Shown here: positions 35,641 to 43,478 of the stretch, one piece after another
Layout of the letters: the number at the start of each line of letters is the position of its first letter
Numbering within the stretch: the first letter of the stretch is position 1
The notes under the pieces: model-generated
The model's input: only the letters and a program-made list of their open reading frames with translations
The model's database searches: none
Told to the model about the DNA's origin: nothing
Assembly: GCF_025211055.1 (NCBI RefSeq)
Contig: NZ_JAOARO010000071.1
Coordinates: forward strand, 1-48,358
Direction: 5' to 3'
Origin: Vallitalea sp.
GTDB lineage: Bacteria > Bacillota > Clostridia > Lachnospirales > Vallitaleaceae
Length of the DNA: 48,358 bases
Program-made: the position numbers and the translations under genes

Positions 35641-37389
35641 ATGAAAAACAGAGTAAGAAAGTTATTAAGTATGTTATTAGTTCTAACCGTAGTATTTAAT
35701 CTACACACTGTATTCATGTATGCAGGCGAAGACGCTTCAACACCAACAAATACTGACACAACCTTACCAGCAGTCAATCAGCTAGAAAATGTAATTGACA
35801 TATTAACTGTCAACGACTTTCACGGAAATGTAAAAGAAAGTGGTAAAAACATAGGAATGTCTAAAATGGTTCGTTATATTAATGATCAAAAAGCTATAAA
35901 TCCTAATACCATTGTAGTTTCTGGTGGAGATAATTACCAAGGAACAGCTCTCTCTAATCTAACATATGGTGCTCCTGTTAATGAGATGTTTAAAGGAATG
36001 GATGTTCTTGCATCAGCAGTAGGGAACCATGAATTTGACTGGGGTGTAGATAGAATTAAGCAATGGGCAAAAGATGGTAATTTTACTTTCCTGGCTTCTA
36101 ATATCTACGATAAAACAACCAATAAACCTGTAACTTGGGCCAAGCCTTATCTAATTCATGAAATAGCTAATAAAAAGATTGCTTTTATTGGTCTTTCCAC
36201 TATAGAAACAGCTCATAAAACTAAAGTAGATAATGTAGCTACTCTAGAATTCAAACCAGCTGACGAGGCTGCTAAGATTTGGGTAGATTATCTACAAGCT
36301 GGTAAAGCTGAAGAAGGAACTCCAGATATAATAATCGCCCTAACTCATGTTCCTACATGGCAGGATAATTATGGTGAAAATCCTGAAACTCCTATAACTG
36401 GTGATGAAATCAATGCTCTATGTCAAGTTGAAGGACTTGACGGGGTTATAACAGGTCATTCGCATAAGACAGTAGCTGGTTATATCAATGATAAACCTGT
36501 TGTTCAAGCGTATAAATATGGTAGAGCAGTTGGTAAAATATCTATTAAACTAAATGAAGATGGTACAGTAAAATCCATTACTCCATCTGTAGATTCTGTT
36601 TATAAAAATTCTAAAGACCTACTTGAAGAGCCAGAAACCAAAGAAGTATATGATAAATACGAAGAAGATTTTGCTCCAATAGCTGACGAAGTGGTAGGCC
36701 AGTTAAAAGGGCGTTTGTCACATGATACTAATAACGTTACTCCACTAGGCTATTATGTTACAGATGTCATGAGAAAATCTGCTAATGCCCAAATAGGATT
36801 AACTAATGGTGGTGGTCTTAGAAGAAGTCTTGAAGAAGGCGACATTACTATGGGAGATCTATACGAGGTAATACCTTTTGATAATACTTTAGTTACAATG
36901 GAAGTAACAGGTTCTCTACTTAAATCATTAGTAAATCATGGAATTGACGCAGCTGACATGGTAGACGGTCAATTTGCTGGATTAAAAGTTATATATGACC
37001 CTAATTCAGAATATGAAAAAAGAATAATCAGCATTACATTAGAAGATGGTACTCCATTAGATATGAATAAAAAATATTCATTGGTAACTAATGATTTCGC
37101 AGCTACTGGTGGAGATAAATACAACTTTGAAGGTGCTGAAAAAGTTGTAGATACATTTGTTCCTATAAGAGATGAACTTGTTAAAGCAATAAAAGCAAAA
37201 GGTACAGTTGTGGCTCCTACCATAAACGTAATATCAACTATAAGTACTTATAAAATTAAAGCTGGTGATGTTCTATGGAAAATAGCTAAGGTATATAATA
37301 CTACTTATAAGGAACTAGCTAAATTAAACAACTTAAAGAATCCTCATAAAATATATACTGGAAAAACATTATTAGTACCCGTTAACTAA
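35641..37389 (+). CDS. Secreted 5'-nucleotidase / cyclic phosphodiesterase-like enzyme with LysM anchor
   Basis: The 582-aa protein has a signal peptide (KNRVRKLLSMLLVLTVVFNL, residues 2-21, cleavage near 28). The calcineurin-like metallophosphatase domain has Asp59/His61 in TVNDFHGN, Asp97 in SGGDNYQGT, Asn129-His130 in VGNHEFDWG, and the GHSH metal motif. The 5'-nucleotidase C-terminal domain (TNGGGLRRSLEEGDITMGD, then VIPFDNTLV) follows, then one LysM domain (about 535-582; IKAGDVLWKIAKVYN). This is the UshA/YfkN-type layout: extracellular nucleotide or cyclic-nucleotide salvage, held to peptidoglycan by LysM. The RBS GGGAGGA precedes the ATG. It has its own promoter and terminator. Confidence 0.95.
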   Translation: MKNRVRKLLSMLLVLTVVFNLHTVFMYAGEDASTPTNTDTTLPAVNQLENVIDILTVNDFHGNVKESGKNIGMSKMVRYINDQKAINPNTIVVSGGDNYQGTALSNLTYGAPVNEMFKGMDVLASAVGNHEFDWGVDRIKQWAKDGNFTFLASNIYDKTTNKPVTWAKPYLIHEIANKKIAFIGLSTIETAHKTKVDNVATLEFKPADEAAKIWVDYLQAGKAEEGTPDIIIALTHVPTWQDNYGENPETPITGDEINALCQVEGLDGVITGHSHKTVAGYINDKPVVQAYKYGRAVGKISIKLNEDGTVKSITPSVDSVYKNSKDLLEEPETKEVYDKYEEDFAPIADEVVGQLKGRLSHDTNNVTPLGYYVTDVMRKSANAQIGLTNGGGLRRSLEEGDITMGDLYEVIPFDNTLVTMEVTGSLLKSLVNHGIDAADMVDGQFAGLKVIYDPNSEYEKRIISITLEDGTPLDMNKKYSLVTNDFAATGGDKYNFEGAEKVVDTFVPIRDELVKAIKAKGTVVAPTINVISTISTYKIKAGDVLWKIAKVYNTTYKELAKLNNLKNPHKIYTGKTLLVPVN

Positions 37390-37403
37390 TTAGTACTTAG
37401 TAA

Positions 37404-37431
37404 GGGGCTGTATCATAATACAGCCCCTTTT
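37404..37431 (+). terminator. Strong intrinsic terminator after the 5'-nucleotidase gene
   Basis: GGGGCTGTAT (37404-37413) and ATACAGCCCC (37418-37427) form a 10-bp stem with a 4-nt loop, followed by TTTT. The next gene begins 29 bp later, so that gene needs read-through or its own promoter. Confidence 0.92.
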
Positions 37432-37459
37432 CTTAACCTTGAACAAGGAGAAAAATGAC

Positions 37460-38632
37460 ATGAAATGTAGATTATTAGTTCTGATTATACTTACTTCATT
37501 GTTCTTGACCTCATGTAGTTCAAAACCTATAGGTGATATTACTAAAGATGAAAAATACGGGGGTCTTGCTGCATATTATGAAGAAGATATGGAAAAACCT
37601 GAATATGACGTAGTCAAAGCAAAAGTTATTAGAGTAGATAGAGATGATACTACTCTTGAACGTCCTGACATCCCTATTGAACAAGACATTAGATATCAGC
37701 ATCTTTATATTAGGATATTACAAGGCAAACATAGAGGTGAAGAATACTCTGTGAGGAATACAGTTGAGATGGTTAACCCCTATAGATTGGTTTTTAAAAC
37801 AGGAGACAAAATGTATATCTATGTTTATGAAACGGATAAAGGCACAGTTGGAAATATACATATATATGAACGTTGTAGAGACAGTGCGATCTTTATTCTT
37901 GTGATTTCTTTCTTAATATTATTAGTTGTTGTTGGAGGATTGAAAGGACTAAAATCAGTAATTACCCTTACTTTTACTATAATATTGATAGCTTTTGTCA
38001 TGTTACCACTTATTCTGAGAGGTTTTAATCCTTTGATAGTAACAGTAGGAATCATATCCGTAACTACTACCTTTACATTACTTATAATAAGCGGATGGAA
38101 TAAGAAAACAAGAACAGCTATTCTAGGTACTGTAGGCGGAGTTCTAATTGCTGCACTTGCTGCTGGTCTTGTTGGTAAAGTTGCCATGCTTACTGGACTT
38201 GGTGATGAACAAGCTAGAATGCTAGCATATATTCCTCAGAACAGGCACTTGGATTTCAAAGGAATCTTATTGTCTGGTATTATAATAGGTGCTCTAGGAG
38301 CTGTTATGGATGTTTCTCTATCAATAGCTTCATCTATGTGGGAAATTGAAGACAATACACCTAAAATATCAACTAATCGATTAATAAAATCAGGTATGAA
38401 CATTGGCAAAGATATAATGGGGTCTATGTCCAATACATTGATATTAGCTTATGTTGGAGGTTCAATACATCTCTTATTGTTATTTATCGCTTATGATATA
38501 ACTATAATTGAAATCTTGAATATGGATATGATAGTCTCAGAAATCGTAAGGGCAGTAGCAGGAAGTATAGGCCTTATTTCAGCTATCCCATTAACTACTT
38601 GGATAGGAGGCACATTAGGAAGAAAGAAATAA
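37460..38632 (+). CDS. YibE/F-family multi-pass membrane protein
   Basis: A 390-aa integral membrane protein of the YibE/F family, whose function is unknown. An extracellular beta domain (about 25-125; VVKAKVIRVDRDD, then LYIRILQGKHRGEEY, then TGDKMYIYVYE) precedes 7-8 membrane helices beginning SAIFILVISFLILLVVVGG. The family segment MDVSLSIASSMWEIEDNTP is clear. The ATG at 37460 has AAGGAG nine nucleotides upstream; an in-frame TTG at 37439 precedes that RBS. Unusually, the N-terminus has a lipobox-like LTSC at Cys19 after a hydrophobic core, suggesting signal peptidase II processing and lipid attachment of the extracellular domain. Confidence 0.92.
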   Translation: MKCRLLVLIILTSLFLTSCSSKPIGDITKDEKYGGLAAYYEEDMEKPEYDVVKAKVIRVDRDDTTLERPDIPIEQDIRYQHLYIRILQGKHRGEEYSVRNTVEMVNPYRLVFKTGDKMYIYVYETDKGTVGNIHIYERCRDSAIFILVISFLILLVVVGGLKGLKSVITLTFTIILIAFVMLPLILRGFNPLIVTVGIISVTTTFTLLIISGWNKKTRTAILGTVGGVLIAALAAGLVGKVAMLTGLGDEQARMLAYIPQNRHLDFKGILLSGIIIGALGAVMDVSLSIASSMWEIEDNTPKISTNRLIKSGMNIGKDIMGSMSNTLILAYVGGSIHLLLLFIAYDITIIEILNMDMIVSEIVRAVAGSIGLISAIPLTTWIGGTLGRKK

Positions 38633-38639
38633 TTTTTTA

Positions 38640-38668
38640 TAGACAACCAATACTTTATTCTATATAAT
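38640..38668 (+). promoter_or_regulatory. Promoter of the folT transcript
   Basis: TAGACA (38640-38645), a 17-bp spacer and TATAAT (38663-38668) lie 12 bp before the THF aptamer, so the aptamer would be at the very 5' end of the RNA. Confidence 0.65.
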
Positions 38669-38679
38669 ATACTTGTACT

Positions 38680-38787
38680 GTAGCAGAGCAGATATTATGC
38701 GTTAAGTGTTAGAGGATGGGAAGTTTCCTCTAAACGAAAAACCTGCATTTTGTTAGGTTTGCGGTGTGATATTGTTTCCGCTGTTAC
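38680..38787 (+). promoter_or_regulatory. Tetrahydrofolate (THF) riboswitch aptamer
   Basis: The 108-nt element matches the THF riboswitch: the P1 strand GTAGCAG (38680-38686) pairs with CTGTTAC (38781-38787), and the internal-loop signature GCGTTAAGTG is present. The GAGGA/TCCTC stem, AACGAAAAACCTGC and GCGGTGTGAT, CCGC segments complete the usual layout. It controls a folate ECF transporter gene 176 bp downstream, a standard THF-riboswitch target. Confidence 0.9.
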
Positions 38788-38810
38788 ATAGAGAATAAAT
38801 GTATGATTAA

Positions 38811-38864
38811 TACCTTTTTTCTTTTTATGTAACAGATACTATGTAAAAAGAAAGGGGGTTTTTT
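38811..38864 (+). terminator. Riboswitch-controlled terminator with competing antiterminator
   Basis: CCTTTTTTCTTTTT pairs with AAAAAGAAAGGGGG (with G-U pairs), followed by TTTTTT. The 5' side and loop include ATGTAACAG (38827-38835), exactly complementary to CTGTTACAT (38781-38789), which is the 3' strand of aptamer stem P1. Ligand-bound P1 would free the terminator and switch folT off; without folate the antiterminator forms. Confidence 0.8.
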
Positions 38865-38963
38865 GTTTATGCAAAATAATACGAAAACCATTTATGTGAT
38901 TCTTTTATGATTATTTTCGGAATTATATGATTAATTATCCATAAAATTATAGGAGGCACATAA

Positions 38964-39746
38964 ATGAATAGATCAAAATCAAGTTATTATGTAAAAGTAA
39001 TTGTACAGACAGGTTTACTAATCGCTATTGCACAAATTGTTAAGATGTTCAGCACTTATCTCTATTTTGCAGGAGCACCAGCAATTAGAATTAGTTTTTC
39101 AGGTCCTTTTACCAAGATGCCTGGTATCTTATTTGGCCCTGTTGTTGGTGGTATTAGTGCTGGTCTTTCTGATATTATAGGCTATCTTATTAAACCACAA
39201 GGAGCGTATATTCCTTGGTTAACTGTTACATCTATATTAGGTGGTGTTCTCACACCTCTAATCTGGAAAGGCTTAAGGAATATCGAAATCAGAAAGCTAC
39301 AAACCATATGTATTATCGTTTTTTCAGTCATTGGTCTACTTGGTATATTTAATCATATTCAACTTACTTACTATGGAACTGGTACTTGGGCTAAATATAT
39401 ATCATCTATTGGCAAAACCACTACTTTTGCGACTGTTTTATTAATAGCTACTTCTCTAGTAGGATTTTTATTGCTATTGATAGATCGTATCATTCAAAAG
39501 AGCTATAATCAACTTAATATATATAATAATTTCTTAAAATTAATTATATCTGTAGGCATACCAGGATTATTAGTAACTACGATTAATACTCAACTTCTTA
39601 GAATATTTATTCCTGTATTATCTAAAAAAGCTTTTATGGCTTTTTTACTACCTAGAATTGTAGAAGAATTATTTATGACAGTTTATATATCATATATGTT
39701 GTCCCTATTGCTTTATTTATATAATAATTTATTTAAAAACAAATAA
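38964..39746 (+). CDS. folT: Folate ECF transporter S component
   Basis: The S component binds folate and works with the general ECF energising module (EcfA, EcfA', EcfT), which is not in the window. The 260-aa protein has six to seven membrane helices. The N-terminal TGLLIAIAQIVKMFSTYLYF and APAIRISFSGPFTKMPGILFGPVVGGISAGLSD region (quoted in parts) is the FolT/ECF signature. The RBS AGGAGG precedes the ATG. A THF riboswitch directly upstream independently supports folate as substrate. The C-terminal half is longer than in minimal FolT proteins (~175 aa). A GNAT gene follows after 22 bp and is probably co-regulated. Confidence 0.93.
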   Translation: MNRSKSSYYVKVIVQTGLLIAIAQIVKMFSTYLYFAGAPAIRISFSGPFTKMPGILFGPVVGGISAGLSDIIGYLIKPQGAYIPWLTVTSILGGVLTPLIWKGLRNIEIRKLQTICIIVFSVIGLLGIFNHIQLTYYGTGTWAKYISSIGKTTTFATVLLIATSLVGFLLLLIDRIIQKSYNQLNIYNNFLKLIISVGIPGLLVTTINTQLLRIFIPVLSKKAFMAFLLPRIVEELFMTVYISYMLSLLLYLYNNLFKNK

Positions 39747-39768
39747 TTAGCTATTAGAGGTATGAGTA

Positions 39769-40329
39769 ATGAAAAAGATATATTCAACAAATAGATTAGT
39801 ACTTCGAACTATTGATACATCCTTCACTAAGAAGGTATTAGACTATTATACACATAACAAAGATTTTTTGAAGTATTGGGAACCAAAACGTGAACAAAAC
39901 TTTTATAAACCTATGACACACAGAAAAACTATTCGAAGAGAACAAGATTTAATTAATAGTCTATCTATGCTTAGACTTTGGATTTTCAAGAAAGAGGATA
40001 CTAGTTTTGAGAGAATTATAGGAACATTAGCTTTCTCTAATATTGTTAGAGGTTGTTTTCAATCATGTTTTTTAGGCTATAAGCTTGATAAAGATGAAGT
40101 TAACAAAGGTTATATGTCAGAAGCTCTTAAAAAAGGAATAGAAGTAATATTTCAAGACTATAAACTTCACCGTATAGAAGCTAATATTATGCCCAGAAAT
40201 GAGGCCTCTATAAATTTAGTAAAAAAATTAGGATTCACTAATGAAGGCTTATCAAAGAAATATCTTAAGATCAATGATATATGGGAGAATCACTATCATA
40301 TGGTATTGTTAAATGAAGATATGGAATAG
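39769..40329 (+). CDS. GNAT acetyltransferase, RimJ/RimL-like
   Basis: The 186-aa protein has the acetyl-CoA fold of RimJ/RimL proteins: STNRLVLRTID at the start, the V/LGYKLDKDEVNKGYMSEAL motif A region, the HRIEANIMPRNEASINLVKKLGF motif B (quoted in parts), and a final beta strand. It transfers acetyl groups, often to protein N-termini; the substrate here is unknown. It lies 22 bp behind folT and shares its riboswitch-controlled transcript. There is no obvious folate link, so the pairing may be accidental or of interest. A terminator follows. Confidence 0.9.
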   Translation: MKKIYSTNRLVLRTIDTSFTKKVLDYYTHNKDFLKYWEPKREQNFYKPMTHRKTIRREQDLINSLSMLRLWIFKKEDTSFERIIGTLAFSNIVRGCFQSCFLGYKLDKDEVNKGYMSEALKKGIEVIFQDYKLHRIEANIMPRNEASINLVKKLGFTNEGLSKKYLKINDIWENHYHMVLLNEDME

Positions 40330-40359
40330 AATGTAATCAATAAGGAAGTTTATTTATAT

Positions 40360-40400
40360 AAAAAAAGCATTGATTAAATCCTCTGAACAATGCTTTTTTT
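40360..40400. terminator. Bidirectional terminator
   Basis: AAAAAGCATTG (40362-40372) and CAATGCTTTTT (40388-40398) form an 11-bp stem with T/A runs on both sides. It ends both the GNAT transcript and the convergent TIGR03915 gene. Confidence 0.88.
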
Positions 40401-41130
40401 AATTATTGAACTCAACAATATTTTTCCTATATCTAGTGGGAACGAGTTGTCTTTGTAATACTAGATTTTTTCTCTCATTGATTCCTATATGCTCAAAATA
40501 GCCTTTCCACATCTCTTGGAAATTTCTTTCTCTATCTGAAATAGCTATATCTTCCTGATACTCAAAATCTGTTATCATCCATTCTCTTTTATTATATATA
40601 ACTGCTTTATTACGCTTTTTGTCATGAATAATGAACTTCTCATTTTTCATTCTATCTGCGAAATGATCAGCAAGTAACTCAATCACATCATTATCAGGTG
40701 TTAACTGTGCATACAACACATCTCCCACCTCTTGGAATCTTAATAAACCTAACAGTCTATGCCTTTCCTTTGATACTTTGGAAGATAGGTTGTGAACATT
40801 ATTAACATCCTTATGAGTATGATCGTTATCTATTTTATAACCTATCTTGAATCCTAATTCTAGGTATTTTAATATATAGCAATCTTTTTTATACTCATTA
40901 GATAAGAACGTATAATAGACGTTTTTCATAGCTTCATCGGATATCTTATTCCATATGGCAGTATATACTTTACCTGCTTTTTTATCATCAGTGGTAATAA
41001 TAACTTCTTGTTCTAATAGTTGTATTTCATATCTGTTTTCATAATATATTCCTTTAGCTTTTTCAGTATAATAATGTTCGTATACACAAGTTAAGAGTCC
41101 ATTAAATGTTCCATCATGTAGATACACCAT
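40399..41130 (-). CDS. TIGR03915-type putative DNA metabolism protein (DUF4130)
   Basis: A 243-aa soluble protein matching the TIGR03915/DUF4130 pattern: MVYLHDGTFNGLLTCVYEHY at the start, then VSKERHRLLGLLRFQEVGDV and LYAQLTPDNDVIELLADHFA. The ending ERNFQEMWKGYFEHIGINER, NLVLQRQLVPTRY is also typical. In Proteobacteria the same domain is fused to a uracil-DNA-glycosylase-like domain (TIGR03914), so a role in DNA repair or modification is inferred, not proven. It lies 154 bp downstream of its regular partner, the radical-SAM protein, on the same strand, and its 3' end overlaps a bidirectional terminator. Confidence 0.9.
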   Translation of the reverse strand: MVYLHDGTFNGLLTCVYEHYYTEKAKGIYYENRYEIQLLEQEVIITTDDKKAGKVYTAIWNKISDEAMKNVYYTFLSNEYKKDCYILKYLELGFKIGYKIDNDHTHKDVNNVHNLSSKVSKERHRLLGLLRFQEVGDVLYAQLTPDNDVIELLADHFADRMKNEKFIIHDKKRNKAVIYNKREWMITDFEYQEDIAISDRERNFQEMWKGYFEHIGINERKNLVLQRQLVPTRYRKNIVEFNN

Positions 41131-41284
41131 ATTATCAATCCTTTTATTAATTATTGCTATATATTAAGCTTCACCATCTATACGCCCATTTTATAATCAA
41201 TATATTTTCTCTGATTTTATAAAGCCTAATAGAATTAAGTAATTGCTGTGTTATAGCAATCATTTAATTTAACTTGTAATATAT

Positions 41285-42523
41285 TTATATTTTTAAAGTA
41301 AGTTGTTCATAAGGTGGTAGAGGATTCAATATGCTTTTTATAGTCTCTGGGTCAAGATTTTTTTCTCCGTAATACTTGCCGTTACATGTAACAAAAAATC
41401 TAGCTCTTTTCAATACCACTCCCATTTTTTTTAAATCCTCATAGGTAACTATTCTTACTTTCCTTTGTTTTAGTATTCTTCTGGCTGAGACCATTCCAAT
41501 TCCTGGAATTCTTAATAATTCGTTTACTGACACTTTGTTAACTTCTTTTGGGAATTCCCCAATATTTCTAAGTGCCCAAATCATCTTAGGATCATAATCC
41601 AAATCAAAATTAGGGTTACTGTTATCAAGTAATTCTTTTGCTTCAAATTTATAGAATCTCAAGAGCCAATCTGCTTGATATAACCTGTGTTCTCTAAGCA
41701 TTGGTGTTGTGGTTGAACTTATAGCAGGTAAGTTACCACCTTTATTAACAGGTACGTATGCAGAAAAATATACCCTTTTTAGATTAAATCTTTTATATAA
41801 TTGGTTAGTTATGCTTAACATAGACAAATCGCTTTCACTGGTAGCTCCTACTATCATCTGAGTAGATTGACCTGCTGGAACAAATTTTTTGGCATGTTTG
41901 TAACGGGATGCTTCATAACTTGATTTGTTTATCTCGTCTTTTATTTGATTCATTGGCAAAAATAATTTTTTCATGGTTTTTTGAGGTGCTAATAATTTTA
42001 GTCCATCTTCTGTTGGTAATTCTATATTAACACTCATCCTGTCAGCTAGCTCCCCTGCTTGCTGAATGAGTATCTTATCTGCTCCTGGTATAGCTTTTAC
42101 ATGAATATAACCAGAAAATCCATAGTGATTTCTAAGTATAAGTAGAGTCTTGACTATCTTCTCCATTGTGTGATTGGGATTCTTTTCAACAGCTGAGCTT
42201 AAGAATAGACCTTCTATGTAGTTTCTTCTGTAAAATTCAATAGTAAGTTCAGCTACTTCTTCTGGTGTGAAACTAGCTCTTTTTACATCATTACTTAATC
42301 TATTAACACAGTATTCACAATCATATACGCAATAGTTGCTAAGTAATATTTTTAATAATGATACACATCTACCATCAGAAGCCCAAGTATGACATATCCC
42401 ACTAGCTTGTGAACTTCCGATTTTACCTGTATTCTTTCGATTAACACCACTAGAAGCACATGAAACATCATACTTAGCTGCATCAGCTAATACTTGTAAT
42501 TTTTCTATTATATTCTTCTTCAT
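41285..42523 (-). CDS. TIGR03916-type putative DNA modification/repair radical SAM protein
   Basis: The 412-aa protein has a radical-SAM cluster motif in LSNYCVYDCEYCVNR (Cys65, Cys69, Cys72) and additional Cys residues upstream (Cys22, Cys44, Cys53). The TIM-barrel continues through GYIHVKAIPGADKIL and MIVGATSESD. Near the C-terminus a helix-hairpin-helix (LLRIPGIGMVSARRILKQR) suggests DNA contact. The family is regularly co-encoded with the DUF4130 protein, as here. Its reaction is not established; a DNA base repair or modification chemistry is the accepted guess. The start ATG at 42523 has weak RBS support (GGTGATTAT). Confidence 0.92.
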   Translation of the reverse strand: MKKNIIEKLQVLADAAKYDVSCASSGVNRKNTGKIGSSQASGICHTWASDGRCVSLLKILLSNYCVYDCEYCVNRLSNDVKRASFTPEEVAELTIEFYRRNYIEGLFLSSAVEKNPNHTMEKIVKTLLILRNHYGFSGYIHVKAIPGADKILIQQAGELADRMSVNIELPTEDGLKLLAPQKTMKKLFLPMNQIKDEINKSSYEASRYKHAKKFVPAGQSTQMIVGATSESDLSMLSITNQLYKRFNLKRVYFSAYVPVNKGGNLPAISSTTTPMLREHRLYQADWLLRFYKFEAKELLDNSNPNFDLDYDPKMIWALRNIGEFPKEVNKVSVNELLRIPGIGMVSARRILKQRKVRIVTYEDLKKMGVVLKRARFFVTCNGKYYGEKNLDPETIKSILNPLPPYEQLTLKI

Positions 42524-42659
42524 ATAATCACCATCTATATTATACCAAAATTATGGCAGTAATGCAAACATATGTTCTGTCAAATAATCTGGTCTTTATG
42601 AATGTGAATAAATCAGTTTATTGTATGTAGGTCAAAAAAAGTATTTATCACTTTAATCA

Positions 42660-42883
42660 TGAGTCACAATATTATTGATATACTCGTATACTTCTTCTGC
42701 TAACTTTTTTAGTATCATTTATTAGATACGTAAAATTCATAAAGTAAAATCCAGCTGTATTAGATGAATGATAATCATGGTTGAAAGTATATCTTGTAGT
42801 TTTCTAGGTATGCTGAAGTTAATAATCTGTATTATAATTATTAGTGCAATAAGTATTAATATTTATTTTTTATATTTCTTCAT
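42660..42883 (-). pseudogene. Possible decayed small gene downstream of the membrane operon
   Basis: On the minus strand, ATG at 42883 follows AGTAGGTAAGG just behind the upstream gene's stop. It opens MKKYKK, then a TAA at 42863-42865 interrupts a hydrophobic stretch (ILILIALIIIIQIINFSIPR). After further frame changes, peptide-like pieces continue (HSSNTAGFYFMNFTYLIND in another frame, then KKLAEEVYEYINNIVTHD ending at TAA). This reads like a ~90-aa exported or membrane protein broken by a stop and two frameshifts. I recognise no family, and AT-rich non-coding DNA could mimic parts of it. The rest of the 372-bp gap up to 42523 shows nothing else. Confidence 0.3.
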
Positions 42884-42895
42884 ATAGCACCTTAC

Positions 42896-43477
42896 CTACT
42901 CCAAATAATTATTTGCATCCTCCGTATTCAACTGTCCATTAAAATATTTCCTGACAGTATTCATATTGACCGCCCAGACAATCATAGTTATTATCATTGC
43001 ACAAGCACATATAAAATTCATGGTAATCGCTGTCCCTTCTGCTACATTGAGACTGAAAGTCATAACAAAGCTTGCTATTAGCTGCACATATAGAAAAAAG
43101 TTACGACCACTTTTTATCTGCTCCACTAATTGGACTTTCTCTTTTTCCAACAGTTTAATTACAGCTTCATACAAATAAAATCCTAATACTAATATTAGTA
43201 ATTGTACTATGGTACCAATGGCTGTTGATAATATAGTGACTTCTGAATTTTGACTCAAGAAGAAGAAAAAAGTAATAATACGTACAACTGCACATACTGA
43301 ACCTACATAAGTTGCAATATGAAATTCCTTGATTTTTGTTTTATCATATAACTTTGATACAGCGCTTGTAATAAGTATATATCCTACTACATTTGGCAAG
43401 ATATCGATAAAACCAATGTTTATATTAATTAGTATGAAAACTATCCCCCATACAATTATTCCAAAATGTTTACCCAT
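42896..43477 (-). CDS. Multi-pass membrane protein of unknown function
   Basis: A 193-aa protein with about five membrane helices (FGIIVWGIVFILININIGFI, then VVGYILITSAVSKLY, then AIGTIVQLLILVLGFYLY, then IASFVMTFSLNVA, then MNFICACAMIITMIVWAV). The ATG at 43477 is preferred because AAAGGGG lies 8 nt upstream, in the last codons of the previous gene; an in-frame ATG at 43501 has no such site. There is one base between the upstream stop and this start, so translation is coupled. No family is recognised. It belongs to a two-gene (possibly formerly three-gene) operon. Confidence 0.75.
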   Translation of the reverse strand: MGKHFGIIVWGIVFILININIGFIDILPNVVGYILITSAVSKLYDKTKIKEFHIATYVGSVCAVVRIITFFFFLSQNSEVTILSTAIGTIVQLLILVLGFYLYEAVIKLLEKEKVQLVEQIKSGRNFFLYVQLIASFVMTFSLNVAEGTAITMNFICACAMIITMIVWAVNMNTVRKYFNGQLNTEDANNYLE

Positions 43478-43478
43478 C

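Noticed and set aside
38680..38870. Initial reading as a T-box or plain attenuator
   Set aside because: No T-box AGGGTGG-type sequence; the GCGTTAAGTG and other segments plus the folT gene fit the THF riboswitch.
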